Source: DASZXJ01 sp035545895 (GTDB lineage: Bacteria > Planctomycetota > Phycisphaerae > Tepidisphaerales > Tepidisphaeraceae). Taken from it: DNA of 5,556 nucleotides. A program made the translations under genes and the position numbers. The notes beneath the pieces were generated by a model that was not told the DNA's origin, did no database searches, and saw nothing but the letters and a program-made list of their open reading frames with translations. The DNA is taken from assembly GCA_035545895.1 (NCBI GenBank), contig DASZXJ010000018.1:1-5556 (forward strand), given 5' to 3'. This document shows positions 1 through 5,513 of this stretch, piece by piece; positions within the stretch are counted from its first letter, which is position 1; each line of letters begins with the position of its first letter.

Positions 1-82
1 TTACCCCGGCCAATGGGTTGGATTGGTCCTGGCCCGCGGCAAGAGTTGCCAACGACAAAATGACAATCGTGATAAGTTTCAC
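1..82 (-). CDS. N-terminal start of a secreted protein, cut by the left window edge
   Basis: Reading the minus strand from a GTG at 82 down to base 1 gives 27 open codons. The peptide begins MKLITIVILSLATLAAG and continues QDQSNPLAGV. It has the form of a Sec signal peptide: a lysine at position 2, a hydrophobic core of about 14 residues, and a small-residue A-A-G stretch where cleavage would be expected before QDQ. No other in-frame start lies just upstream, and the Shine-Dalgarno signal is weak (AAGG directly against the start codon). The gene would be transcribed away from pyrE. The mature protein is outside the window, so its function cannot be named. The signal-peptide pattern is seen directly; that it is a real gene is inferred, because 27 codons is little evidence. 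Confidence 0.45.
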   Translation of the reverse strand, partial: MKLITIVILSLATLAAGQDQSNPLAGV

Positions 83-103
83 CTTGTTCGCTCGGTTCTT
101 ATT

Positions 104-163
104 GTGACACGGGCTTTCCAGCCCGTGCGCGGTTTTCGGCATGGGCTGGAAAGCCCATGTCAC
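104..163. repeat. Twin-hairpin palindromic repeat (REP/BIME-like)
   Basis: Two hairpins sit head to head. The left is CACGGGCT (108-115), loop ttcc, AGCCCGTG (120-127). The right is CATGGGCT (140-147), loop ggaa, AGCCCATG (152-159). The loops are complementary to each other, and outer bases GTGA (104-107) pair with TCAC (160-163), so the whole unit can also fold as one long imperfect hairpin. The arms differ at one pair: C110-G125 on the left against T142-A157 on the right. Each local hairpin stays perfect, while the long fold acquires a C-A mismatch and a G-T pair. The repeat lies between divergent genes, where a transcription terminator is not needed, so an interspersed palindromic repeat is the likelier explanation. 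Confidence 0.7.
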
Positions 164-193
164 GAAAAATCAATTTCAAATTTGAGATCAAAG

Positions 194-222
194 TTGTCAA
201 CAACGATCTGATCCATTAACGT
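194..222 (+). promoter_or_regulatory. Candidate sigma70-type promoter for pyrE
   Basis: TTGTCA (194-199, five of six bases matching TTGACA) is followed after 17 bases by TAACGT (217-222, only three of six matching TATAAT). Transcription would start near 229, which is the A of the pyrE start codon, so the message would be leaderless or nearly so. No Shine-Dalgarno sequence precedes the ATG, which fits. The -10 match is weak, so this is a suggestion only. Confidence 0.33.
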
Positions 223-228
223 GCTCCC

Positions 229-795
229 ATGCCTGCCAAATACCCGGAACTTGCAAAATTTCTACAGCAAAAGTCACTGAAGCGAGGCCATTTCGTCCTG
301 GCGAGCGGCCGAACCTCCGAATATTACATCGACGGCAAGCTTACCTGCTTTGACCCGCAAGGCTCCAAGCTCATCGTCGAGGCAATCCTGAACGAAATCA
401 AAAACCTGCCCGTCGATGCCGTTGGCGGCATGGACATGGGCGCAACGCCCATCGTCGGCTCATTCGTCAATCGCTGTGCTTACATCGGCAAAGCCATGCC
501 CACGTTTATCGTTCGCAAAGACGTGAAAGCCCACGGCACGATGAAGCTGATCGAAGGCAATCTGCCTGCTCCCTGCAGCGTTGTTCTGCTGGATGATGTG
601 GTGACGACCGGGGAATCGATCCTCAAAGCCGTCAAGGCGGTGCGCGATAAAGGGTGCAAGGTTTTGATGGCGATTTCCGTGCTCGACCGCAACGGCGGGG
701 CGCGGGAACTCATGGAAAAGGAGGGCATTCCCTACCACCCGCTGGCGACGCTGGAAGACATCGGCATCGTGCCGGAAGCCGCCGCTACCCGGTAA
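229..795 (+). CDS. pyrE: Orotate phosphoribosyltransferase
   Basis: PyrE is the cytoplasmic enzyme that joins orotate to PRPP, giving orotidine 5'-monophosphate and pyrophosphate, the fifth step of de novo UMP synthesis. The 188-residue product is a normal length for the short bacterial form. SGRTSEYYIDGK at residues 26-37 matches the family's N-terminal orotate/PRPP region. R96, K97, K100 and H102 within RKDVKAHGT match the mobile catalytic loop. VVLLDDVVTTGES at 118-130 is the PRPP-binding signature with its acidic pair D122-D123. The ATG at 229 has no Shine-Dalgarno sequence. An EF-G-like gene follows 87 bases downstream on the same strand, but no other pyr gene is visible. All key motifs are intact and I see no sign of damage. 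Adenine or other PRPP-dependent transferases share the PRPP motif, but the SGxxSxYYxDxK block favours orotate. Confidence 0.95.
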   Translation: MPAKYPELAKFLQQKSLKRGHFVLASGRTSEYYIDGKLTCFDPQGSKLIVEAILNEIKNLPVDAVGGMDMGATPIVGSFVNRCAYIGKAMPTFIVRKDVKAHGTMKLIEGNLPAPCSVVLLDDVVTTGESILKAVKAVRDKGCKVLMAISVLDRNGGARELMEKEGIPYHPLATLEDIGIVPEAAATR

Positions 796-868
796 ATCGG
801 ATGAGGGTGCAAATTCGCGCCGCTGTTGGTTTACAGCAAATTTCCCTATACCGGCATTTGATCAAAGA

Positions 869-874
869 TATACT
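869..874 (+). promoter_or_regulatory. Candidate -10 hexamer before the EF-G-like gene
   Basis: TATACT matches TATAAT at five of six bases. It would start transcription around 881, just before the ATG at 883. The best -35 at acceptable spacing is tatacc (847-852, 16-base spacer), which matches only three of six. As before pyrE, there is no Shine-Dalgarno sequence, so a leaderless message is possible. The gene could instead be read through from pyrE. Confidence 0.22.
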
Positions 875-882
875 GTTTGGTC

Positions 883-2925
883 ATGCCAACCTACACCAGC
901 GCCGATTTACGAAACGTGCTTCTCGCCGGTCATGGAGGTTCTGGAAAGACCACTCTGGCTGACGCCATGCTCTACGCCTCCGGGACGGTCAACCGCAAGG
1001 CCAGCGTTGCCGACGGCAATAGCTTTTCCGATTTTGAAAAAGAGGAAAAAGAGCACCGCCATTCAATCTACAGTTCCGTTTTGCATTGCGATCATCAGGG
1101 CAAGCGGATCAACATCATCGACACGCCGGGTTCGCCCGATCTGTTCGGCGCGGTCCTCACCTGCCTGCCCGCGGTGGAGACGGTTGCCATCGTCATCAAC
1201 GCGCAATCGGGCATCGAAGTGGTCACGCGCCGTATCTGGGAAGCCGCCAAGGATCTCAATCTTCCGCGCGTCATCATCATCAACAAGATCGACATGCCTG
1301 AGATCGATCTGGAAAGCCTGGTCGCGCGCATCCAGGATTCTTTCGGGCCCGAATGCCTGCCCATCAACCTGCCCTTCGGTGGCGGGAAAGGGGTCGTCGA
1401 ATGCCTGCTCGGCAGTTCCGGCGAAAGTGATTTCGACACCGTCAAGCGTTGTCATGCCGCCATCCTCGATCAGATCGTCGAGATGGACGAAAACCTGATG
1501 GAGAAATATCTCGGCGGCGAAGAACCGGATTACGATGCGCTGCATGCGCCGTTCGAAAAAGCGATGGATGAAGGGCACCTGGTCCCGATCTTGTTCGCCG
1601 ATGCCAGGAATGGCGTGGGTGTAAAGGAATTGCTCGACGCCATCGCCAAGCATTTCCCCTCGCCCCTGGAAGGCAACCCCCGGCCTTTCGTCTATGGCGA
1701 AGGAGCCGATGAAAAACCGTTCCCCTATAACAACGACGCCAATCGCCCGCTCTTGGCGCACGTTTTCAAGGTAACGACCGATCCATTCGTCGGAAAACTG
1801 GCGGTTTTCCGCGTGCACCAGGGCAAGTGCGCGGGCAGCTCGCAGATTTTCATCGGGCACAACAAAAAGGGAATCAAGCTCGGCCATGTATTTCATCTGC
1901 AGGGCAAGGATCATCACGAAGAGCCGACGATCATCGCCGGCGATATCGGCGCCGTTGCCAAAATTGAAGAAATTCATACGGGCGATGTGCTTCACGATGA
2001 TCACGCGCTGGACAGCGTGCATCTCAAGCCGCTGAACTTTCCCACGCCCATGTACGGACTGGCAGTCACGCCCAAGGCGCGCGGCGACGAGGCCAAGATC
2101 AGTTTGATGCTTCACAAATTGTCGGAAGAGGACCCCACGTTCAAATGGCACACCGACCGCCAGACGCACGAGGTGGTTATCAACGGCCTGGGCGAACTGC
2201 ATCTGCGCCTGGTGCTGGAAAAGATGAAGAATCGCGGCTTGCAGGTCGATACCAAGCCGCCCAAGATCGCGTATCGTGAAACCGTCACTACCAAGGCCGA
2301 AGGACACCATCGTCATAAGAAACAGACCGGCGGGGCGGGACAGTTCGGCGAAGTCTTCCTTAAAATCGAGCCGCTGGAACGTGGCAAGGGTTTTGAATTC
2401 GCCGATGAAATTTTCGGCGGAGCGATTCCGGGACAATTCGTCCCAGCCATCGAAAAAGGCGTGCGCGAAGTGCTCGAACAGGGCGCCATCGCGGGCTATC
2501 CCCTGTCCGATGTCAAAGTCATCGTTTACGACGGCAAGCATCATCCCGTGGACAGCAAGGAAGTCGCTTTCAAGGCCGCTGGGAAATACGCGTTCATCGA
2601 TGCGATTAAAAAAGCCAGGCCCGTTCTGCTCGAGCCGATCGTCAACATGGAAGTGACCGTGCCGGAAGACAAGGTCGGCACGATCACCGGCGACCTAAGC
2701 GGCAAGCGAGGCCGCATCCAGGGACAGGACTTCGTCGGCGGCGGTATGGCGGTCGTCAAGGCGCAAGCGCCGCTGTCCGAGGTCATGCAATACCAAAGCC
2801 AGCTCAAAAGCGTCACCGGCGGACAAGGCTCGTTCGCCATGGAACTCAGCCACTATGAACCCGTCCCGCCACAAGTGCAGGCCAACATCGCAGCCCAATA
2901 CAAGCCGAAAGCGGAAGAGGAGTGA
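883..2925 (+). CDS. fusA: EF-G-family translational GTPase (EF-G2-like paralogue)
   Basis: This 680-residue protein has the full five-domain layout of elongation factor G, the GTPase that drives ribosomal translocation and helps split ribosomes at recycling. The G domain (about 8-262) has the P-loop GHGGSGKT (16-23), the G3 motif DTPG (80-83), the guanine motif NKID (134-137) and ADARNG (239-244). Domain II spans about 285-375. Domain III contains GLGELHLR (435-442). Domain IV starts near the HRHKKQTGGAGQFG block and has the tip segment GKHHPVDSKEVAF (551-563). Domain V begins near LEPIVNMEV (583-591). Several G motifs differ from housekeeping EF-G: the P-loop is GHGGSGKT rather than AHIDAGKT, switch I ends HRHSI rather than RGITI, and the catalytic histidine after DTPG is serine (S84). 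These changes point to the EF-G2/EF-G-like group, so canonical translocase activity is not assured. A TTG at 877 would add two residues; I prefer the ATG at 883. Confidence 0.92.
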   Translation: MPTYTSADLRNVLLAGHGGSGKTTLADAMLYASGTVNRKASVADGNSFSDFEKEEKEHRHSIYSSVLHCDHQGKRINIIDTPGSPDLFGAVLTCLPAVETVAIVINAQSGIEVVTRRIWEAAKDLNLPRVIIINKIDMPEIDLESLVARIQDSFGPECLPINLPFGGGKGVVECLLGSSGESDFDTVKRCHAAILDQIVEMDENLMEKYLGGEEPDYDALHAPFEKAMDEGHLVPILFADARNGVGVKELLDAIAKHFPSPLEGNPRPFVYGEGADEKPFPYNNDANRPLLAHVFKVTTDPFVGKLAVFRVHQGKCAGSSQIFIGHNKKGIKLGHVFHLQGKDHHEEPTIIAGDIGAVAKIEEIHTGDVLHDDHALDSVHLKPLNFPTPMYGLAVTPKARGDEAKISLMLHKLSEEDPTFKWHTDRQTHEVVINGLGELHLRLVLEKMKNRGLQVDTKPPKIAYRETVTTKAEGHHRHKKQTGGAGQFGEVFLKIEPLERGKGFEFADEIFGGAIPGQFVPAIEKGVREVLEQGAIAGYPLSDVKVIVYDGKHHPVDSKEVAFKAAGKYAFIDAIKKARPVLLEPIVNMEVTVPEDKVGTITGDLSGKRGRIQGQDFVGGGMAVVKAQAPLSEVMQYQSQLKSVTGGQGSFAMELSHYEPVPPQVQANIAAQYKPKAEEE

Positions 2926-2936
2926 ATGACTTCTTG

Positions 2937-2953
2937 TCGCGGAAGTACCGCGA
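2937..2953. other. Stem-loop just after the EF-G-like gene
   Basis: TCGCGG (2937-2942) and CCGCGA (2948-2953) form a six-pair stem with loop aagta, starting 11 bases after the EF-G stop codon. An overlapping alternative pairs GCGAG (2950-2954) with CTCGC (2967-2971). No T-run follows directly; the nearest is five T at 2983-2987. It may stabilise the 3' end of the message, but it is not a convincing intrinsic terminator. Confidence 0.35.
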
Positions 2954-3047
2954 GTGATCAAAACGTCTCGCTTGTGCCGGGGTTTTTCAGCCTGTTAGTG
3001 ATAGTGAGGCAAAAACACGCACAAAAAAGGGTTCAAACAAAACGAAT

Positions 3048-3070
3048 TGGTATCCCGCCCGGCGATACCA
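3048..3070. other. Stem-loop in the EF-G/ssrA convergent gap
   Basis: TGGTATC (3048-3054) pairs perfectly with GATACCA (3064-3070) around a nine-base GC-rich loop. Read on the minus strand, it is followed by T-rich sequence (ATTCGTTTTG). It could therefore be a back-up terminator for transcription leaving ssrA, or one for a transcript from either side. The gap between the EF-G stop and the tmRNA 3' end (2926-3192, 267 bases) holds this, the 2937-2953 hairpin and the 3152-3174 hairpin. I see no gene in it. Confidence 0.35.
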
Positions 3071-3151
3071 TCGGAGACATCTAAAACCAACCAAAAGGAC
3101 CGCTGTTCTCACGCACTATCGTCTTTGAAGAAGATTTTAAGGTCAGCGAAG

Positions 3152-3174
3152 AAAAGATTCCTTGGTTCGAATCT
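3152..3174 (-). terminator. Candidate intrinsic terminator of ssrA
   Basis: On the minus strand, AGATTC pairs with GAATCT (plus positions 3169-3174 and 3155-3160) around an eight-base loop and runs straight into TTTTCTT. It lies 18 bases beyond the mature tmRNA 3' end, a sensible place for a terminator. The stem is only six pairs and AT-rich, so termination may be inefficient. Confidence 0.45.
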
Positions 3175-3418
3175 CACCTTTTTCAACTGAAGTGGAGGCG
3201 GAGGGAATTGAACCCTCGTCCCAAGACAACGTCAGTGTCGGCCTCTACATGCTTAGTCGATCGTTTGATCTCGACGCCCGCGACGAGGATCGCCACCCTT
3301 CGCTTGCGTCCAGACGTCTTGATCTCGCCTCAAGCCAACGTCCGAGCGTTGAGGCCAGCCTGCTGTTTTCAGCCAGAGCGTCGCAGACATCCACCCTGTG
3401 CCGAGACCGCCTAGTTAA

Positions 3419-3484
3419 TTAGGCAGCCATTGCGAAAACGGGCGCATTGAAACCAACGCGACCGGCAACATCATTGGTGTTAGC
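3419..3484 (-). other. tmRNA proteolysis-tag reading frame with stop
   Basis: The resume codon is GCT (3484-3482), preceded by TTAATT, comparable to TAGTC before GCA AAC GAC in E. coli. Translation gives ANTNDVAGRV, then GFNAPVFAMAA, then TAA (3421-3419). That is 21 residues ending in the A-x-A-A type terminus expected for ClpXP-like recognition. A second in-frame stop, TAG, follows two codons later. The tag is about twice the length of the E. coli tag (ANDENYALAA). The frame is clear; the exact resume codon is inferred by alignment to E. coli from memory. Confidence 0.88.
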
Positions 3485-3496
3485 AATTAATGTTTT

Positions 3497-3532
3497 GCTC
3501 AGATGATTAACCAGGCCAACTGAGCGTCCTGG
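3497..3532 (-). other. tmRNA pseudoknot PK1
   Basis: On the minus strand CCAGG (3532-3528) pairs with CCTGG (3515-3511), and GCTCAG (3525-3520), inside that loop, pairs with CTGAGC (3502-3497) outside it. This interleaving is an H-type pseudoknot. It ends 12 bases before the resume codon, the position of PK1 in known tmRNAs, where it helps set the correct resume site. Both helices are perfect. Confidence 0.85.
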
Positions 3533-3608
3533 GCATGCCACCGCCACCGCAGCCATCCGGTCGAAACCGGTCGCCCCCGGTGGATCCATCTTTCAAAGAG
3601 CAGGAAAT

Positions 3609-3637
3609 ATTGTAGGCCGGCCCCTGTTCATCGGCAA
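3609..3637 (-). promoter_or_regulatory. Sigma70-type promoter of ssrA
   Basis: On the minus strand the -35 is TTGCCG (3637-3632, four of six) and the -10 is TACAAT (3614-3609, five of six), separated by exactly 17 bases. Transcription should start about 7 bases past the -10, leaving a leader of roughly 23 bases before the mature 5' end at 3578. RNase P would be expected to remove it, as for tRNA precursors. This is the strongest promoter match in the window, which suits an abundant RNA. The palindrome CCCCGACGGGG (3641-3651) lies just upstream. Confidence 0.72.
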
Positions 3638-3833
3638 ATGCCCCGACGGGGTCCAAAGGAAATACCCAAGAGTGAATCGGAAAATATCGGACATACTTTC
3701 CCAATGTGCCCAGCCAATATCCCTGTACGCACTGGAGATGTATTTGTCGCCATGGCAGGCGGCAAGGCCGGTGCGAGTCGTGACGCCTCGTTAATCATCA
3801 ATTTCTCTCGAGGCGGAAAGGAAATGGTGTTGT

Positions 3834-4652
3834 ATGCGAACGAACGTAATTCGTCTTGCGGCAGCGGCGGCTTTGAGCGTGGGCACGATTGCAGTCAGTC
3901 CCGCGATGGCACAGATGCGAACCGGATCCAGCGGCAATATCGGCCAAGCGGGGCAAAACGATCCCTCTGTCAACTCGCAAAGCGGGTCGATGTCCGAGGG
4001 AAACCTGCATCAGATCATCCAGCAGGCCAATACGGGCGACAAGCTCTTTATCGTTGAAGCGGCCCTGGATAATCAGTGTGAAATCAAGCTGGGGCAGTTG
4101 GCTCAGCAAAAAGCGCAGGATTCGCAGGTGAAGCAGGCCGCCCAGCGTATCGTGCAGGATCATCAGCAAGCGCAGCAGCAATTGCAGACCGTTGCCCAGG
4201 AAGTTGGAATTCAGCTTCCCCAGGGCACGCCGATGTTGAAGCAGCAGGAATTCCAGAACATGCAATCGCTCAGCGGCAAGGAGTTTGACCAGTGCTACGT
4301 TTCGCACATGCGTGCGGGTCATGCCAAGGACATCAGCAAATTCCAGGACGTGGCGCAATTGTCCAAATCGGATCAAGTGAGGCAGTATGCCCAGAAGCAG
4401 TTGCCCGCGCTGCGCGAGCATGATCGTTTGATCGAGCAGGCCGCAGTGGCGCTTGGGCTGCCGAGCAACAATGAAGCTCAGCCGGCCGGCGCGCGAATGC
4501 CCGGCGCGATCAACGGAACGCGCACCGGAGGCTCATCCGATATGACCGGCTCGAGTGATATCAGTGGCACCGGCAGCACCCCGCGCACCTCGCCTGAACC
4601 GGGCGCGCCCAACAGCGCTTCGGGCAATATGTCCAACACGAACGGTCGATAG
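3834..4652 (+). CDS. Secreted DUF4142-domain protein
   Basis: The 272-residue product starts with a Sec signal peptide (MRTNVIRLAAAAALSVG, with cleavage likely after SPAMA, residue 26). A Gly/Ser/Asn/Gln-rich linker leads to a helical DUF4142 region at about 68-208, a ferritin-like four-helix fold of unknown function common in exported proteins. Family landmarks are the QRIVQDHQQAQQQL helix with H110, FDQCYVSHMRAGHAKDISKF with H159 and H163, and LPALREHDRLIEQA with H196. Cysteines C82 and C154 lie in two of the helices and could form a disulphide or bind a ligand; neither is proved. The last 60 or so residues are a disordered Ser/Thr/Gly/Pro tail. The start is set by the signal peptide and a purine-rich AAAGGA (3817-3822), 11 bases before the ATG, slightly far. 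It diverges from ssrA. I saw no good promoter in 3640-3833. The biochemical role is unknown. Confidence 0.88.
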   Translation: MRTNVIRLAAAAALSVGTIAVSPAMAQMRTGSSGNIGQAGQNDPSVNSQSGSMSEGNLHQIIQQANTGDKLFIVEAALDNQCEIKLGQLAQQKAQDSQVKQAAQRIVQDHQQAQQQLQTVAQEVGIQLPQGTPMLKQQEFQNMQSLSGKEFDQCYVSHMRAGHAKDISKFQDVAQLSKSDQVRQYAQKQLPALREHDRLIEQAAVALGLPSNNEAQPAGARMPGAINGTRTGGSSDMTGSSDISGTGSTPRTSPEPGAPNSASGNMSNTNGR

Positions 4653-4686
4653 CATTATTTTTCCGAGGCTCTCGTCGTTGTGCAAT

Positions 4687-4719
4687 TCGCCGCCCTCGTC
4701 ACCATGGCGCGGGCGGCGA
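4687..4719. terminator. Candidate bidirectional terminator between convergent genes
   Basis: TCGCCGCCC (4687-4695) pairs with GGGCGGCGA (4711-4719) over nine bases around a 15-base loop. It sits in the 74-base gap between the convergent DUF4142 and UdgX genes, the usual place for a shared terminator. Neither side has a real T-run (only ttgtcatt on the plus strand), so it is not a classic intrinsic terminator. Confidence 0.4.
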
Positions 4720-4726
4720 TTGTCAT

Positions 4727-5383
4727 TCAGCGAGTCGCTCGTCGAGCCCGGCGAGCCACGAGTTTTAGATCCGCCACAAACGCGGCCTTTGCACGGTGTC
4801 GTGATGCTTCATCCGGAATTCGCAGCAGCGACGAAGGATGTACCGTCGCGAGAAGATACGGAGCCCACTCGGTATTTTCGAAGAATTCCCCCTGATGTTG
4901 CGTCAACCGGAAGCTCAGCCCCATAAGCGACCGCGCAGCCGTCGCGCCCAGTGCGACCACGATGCGCGGTTTGACGACTTGAATTTCCGATTCCAGCCAG
5001 GGCCGGCAGGCCTTGATCTGACGCGGGTTGGGCTTGGAATGAATTCTCCTTTTGCCTTGTTCTTCAAATTTGAAATGCTTGACGGCGTTGGTCACGTACA
5101 CTTCATCGCGCGAGATGCCCGCCTGTTGCATCGCCTGGTCAAGAATTCGTCCTGCCGGGCCGACGAATGGTTGCCCGGCGTGATCTTCCTGATCGCCCGG
5201 CTGTTCGCCGATGAACATCACGATCGCATTGGCCGGGCCCCGGCCAAACACGGTTTGCGTGGCGTGGCAATACAGGTCGCAGCCCCGGCAGCCCTTGGCT
5301 GCTTCGCGCAGCTGCGACAGCGTGATCCGCTTGGGCAAAAAATCCTTCGCCGAAGTCGTTGTTGGGCAGGCCTGGGTTTTCAT
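4727..5383 (-). CDS. udgX: UdgX-type uracil-DNA glycosylase (family 4-like, Fe-S)
   Basis: UdgX proteins remove uracil from DNA and, unlike other uracil glycosylases, stay covalently bound to the resulting site through a histidine. From the ATG at 5383 the product has 218 residues. Motif A is GEQPGDQED (59-67), followed by GQPFVGPAGR. NAVKHFKF (99-106) leads to the UdgX-specific loop KRRIH (111-115), with H115 the expected covalent residue. Motif B is HPSSLLR (182-188). Cysteines C32 and C35 (CRGC) and C126 fit Fe-S ligands; H103 sits where classical family 4 enzymes have the third cysteine. The whole protein closely resembles Mycobacterium smegmatis UdgX as I remember it. An in-frame ATG at 5419 would add 12 residues. 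I prefer 5383 because AGGG lies six bases before it and the length then fits the family. It converges with the DUF4142 gene. No promoter was clear in 5384-5513. Confidence 0.92.
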   Translation of the reverse strand: MKTQACPTTTSAKDFLPKRITLSQLREAAKGCRGCDLYCHATQTVFGRGPANAIVMFIGEQPGDQEDHAGQPFVGPAGRILDQAMQQAGISRDEVYVTNAVKHFKFEEQGKRRIHSKPNPRQIKACRPWLESEIQVVKPRIVVALGATAARSLMGLSFRLTQHQGEFFENTEWAPYLLATVHPSSLLRIPDEASRHRAKAAFVADLKLVARRARRATR

Positions 5384-5513
5384 TATCAACCCTAGCGCCT
5401 TCAGCCGCGTGGAAATCATTCAAATGATCTTTGGAATCTCCCTGATCGCGCAAAACATGCAGAATATCCCTTTAATCGCCTTCAGGTGCTTGGCGAACGT
5501 TATTTTAGCCCCG

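Larger units (their letters stand above)
3193..3578 (-). ncRNA. ssrA: Transfer-messenger RNA (tmRNA), one-piece form
   Basis: tmRNA enters ribosomes stalled on broken messages, accepts the nascent chain through its alanyl tRNA-like end, then supplies a short reading frame that tags the product for proteolysis; SmpB is its protein partner. On the minus strand the 5' end is GGGGGCG and the 3' end is CGCCTCC plus discriminator A, which pair over seven bases with one G-U. Next to the 3' strand is a T-arm, GAGGG with loop TTCAATT and CCCTC. The 5' side has the tmRNA block GACCGGTTTCGACCGG, and the 3' side has GACTAAGCATGTAG, which I recognise from the E. coli molecule. A pseudoknot (3497-3532) precedes the tag frame (3419-3484), and GCCTCAA (3327-3333) can pair with TTGAGGC (3349-3355) in the later pseudoknot region. 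The gene is 386 bases. CCA is not encoded: the genome reads CTT there, so CCA must be added afterwards. Confidence 0.96.

Noticed and set aside
23..211. Small plus-strand frame of 62 codons before pyrE
   Set aside because: It runs through the palindromic repeat, has no ribosome-binding site or recognisable feature, and overlaps the minus-strand signal-peptide gene start.
1063..2544. Long open frame (493 codons) on the minus strand
   Set aside because: It lies entirely opposite the EF-G-like gene, whose motifs are unmistakable. It shows no recognisable domain and is explained by codon bias in the true frame.
3161..3178. A tRNA T-arm-like string (GGTTCGAATC) on the plus strand, as a possible tRNA remnant or attachment site
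   Set aside because: The flanking bases do not form a five-pair T-stem, no acceptor partner or anticodon arm is found upstream, and the string is part of the hairpin after ssrA. No integrase or direct repeat is present.
3162..3422. Plus-strand open frames of 86 and 68 codons
   Set aside because: They lie mostly opposite the tmRNA gene, whose structure accounts for the sequence. The translations resemble no known protein.
3193..3578. A permuted two-piece tmRNA
   Set aside because: The 5' and 3' tRNA-like halves are in the normal order and pair across the whole gene, so it is the one-piece form.
3798..4421. Minus-strand frame of 207 codons opposite the DUF4142 gene
   Set aside because: It is Leu/Arg-rich antisense translation of a Gln-rich gene. 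The plus-strand product has a signal peptide and a recognised domain.
4838..5395. Plus-strand frame of 185 codons opposite UdgX
   Set aside because: The minus strand encodes all UdgX motifs over the same bases. This frame has no recognisable domain.
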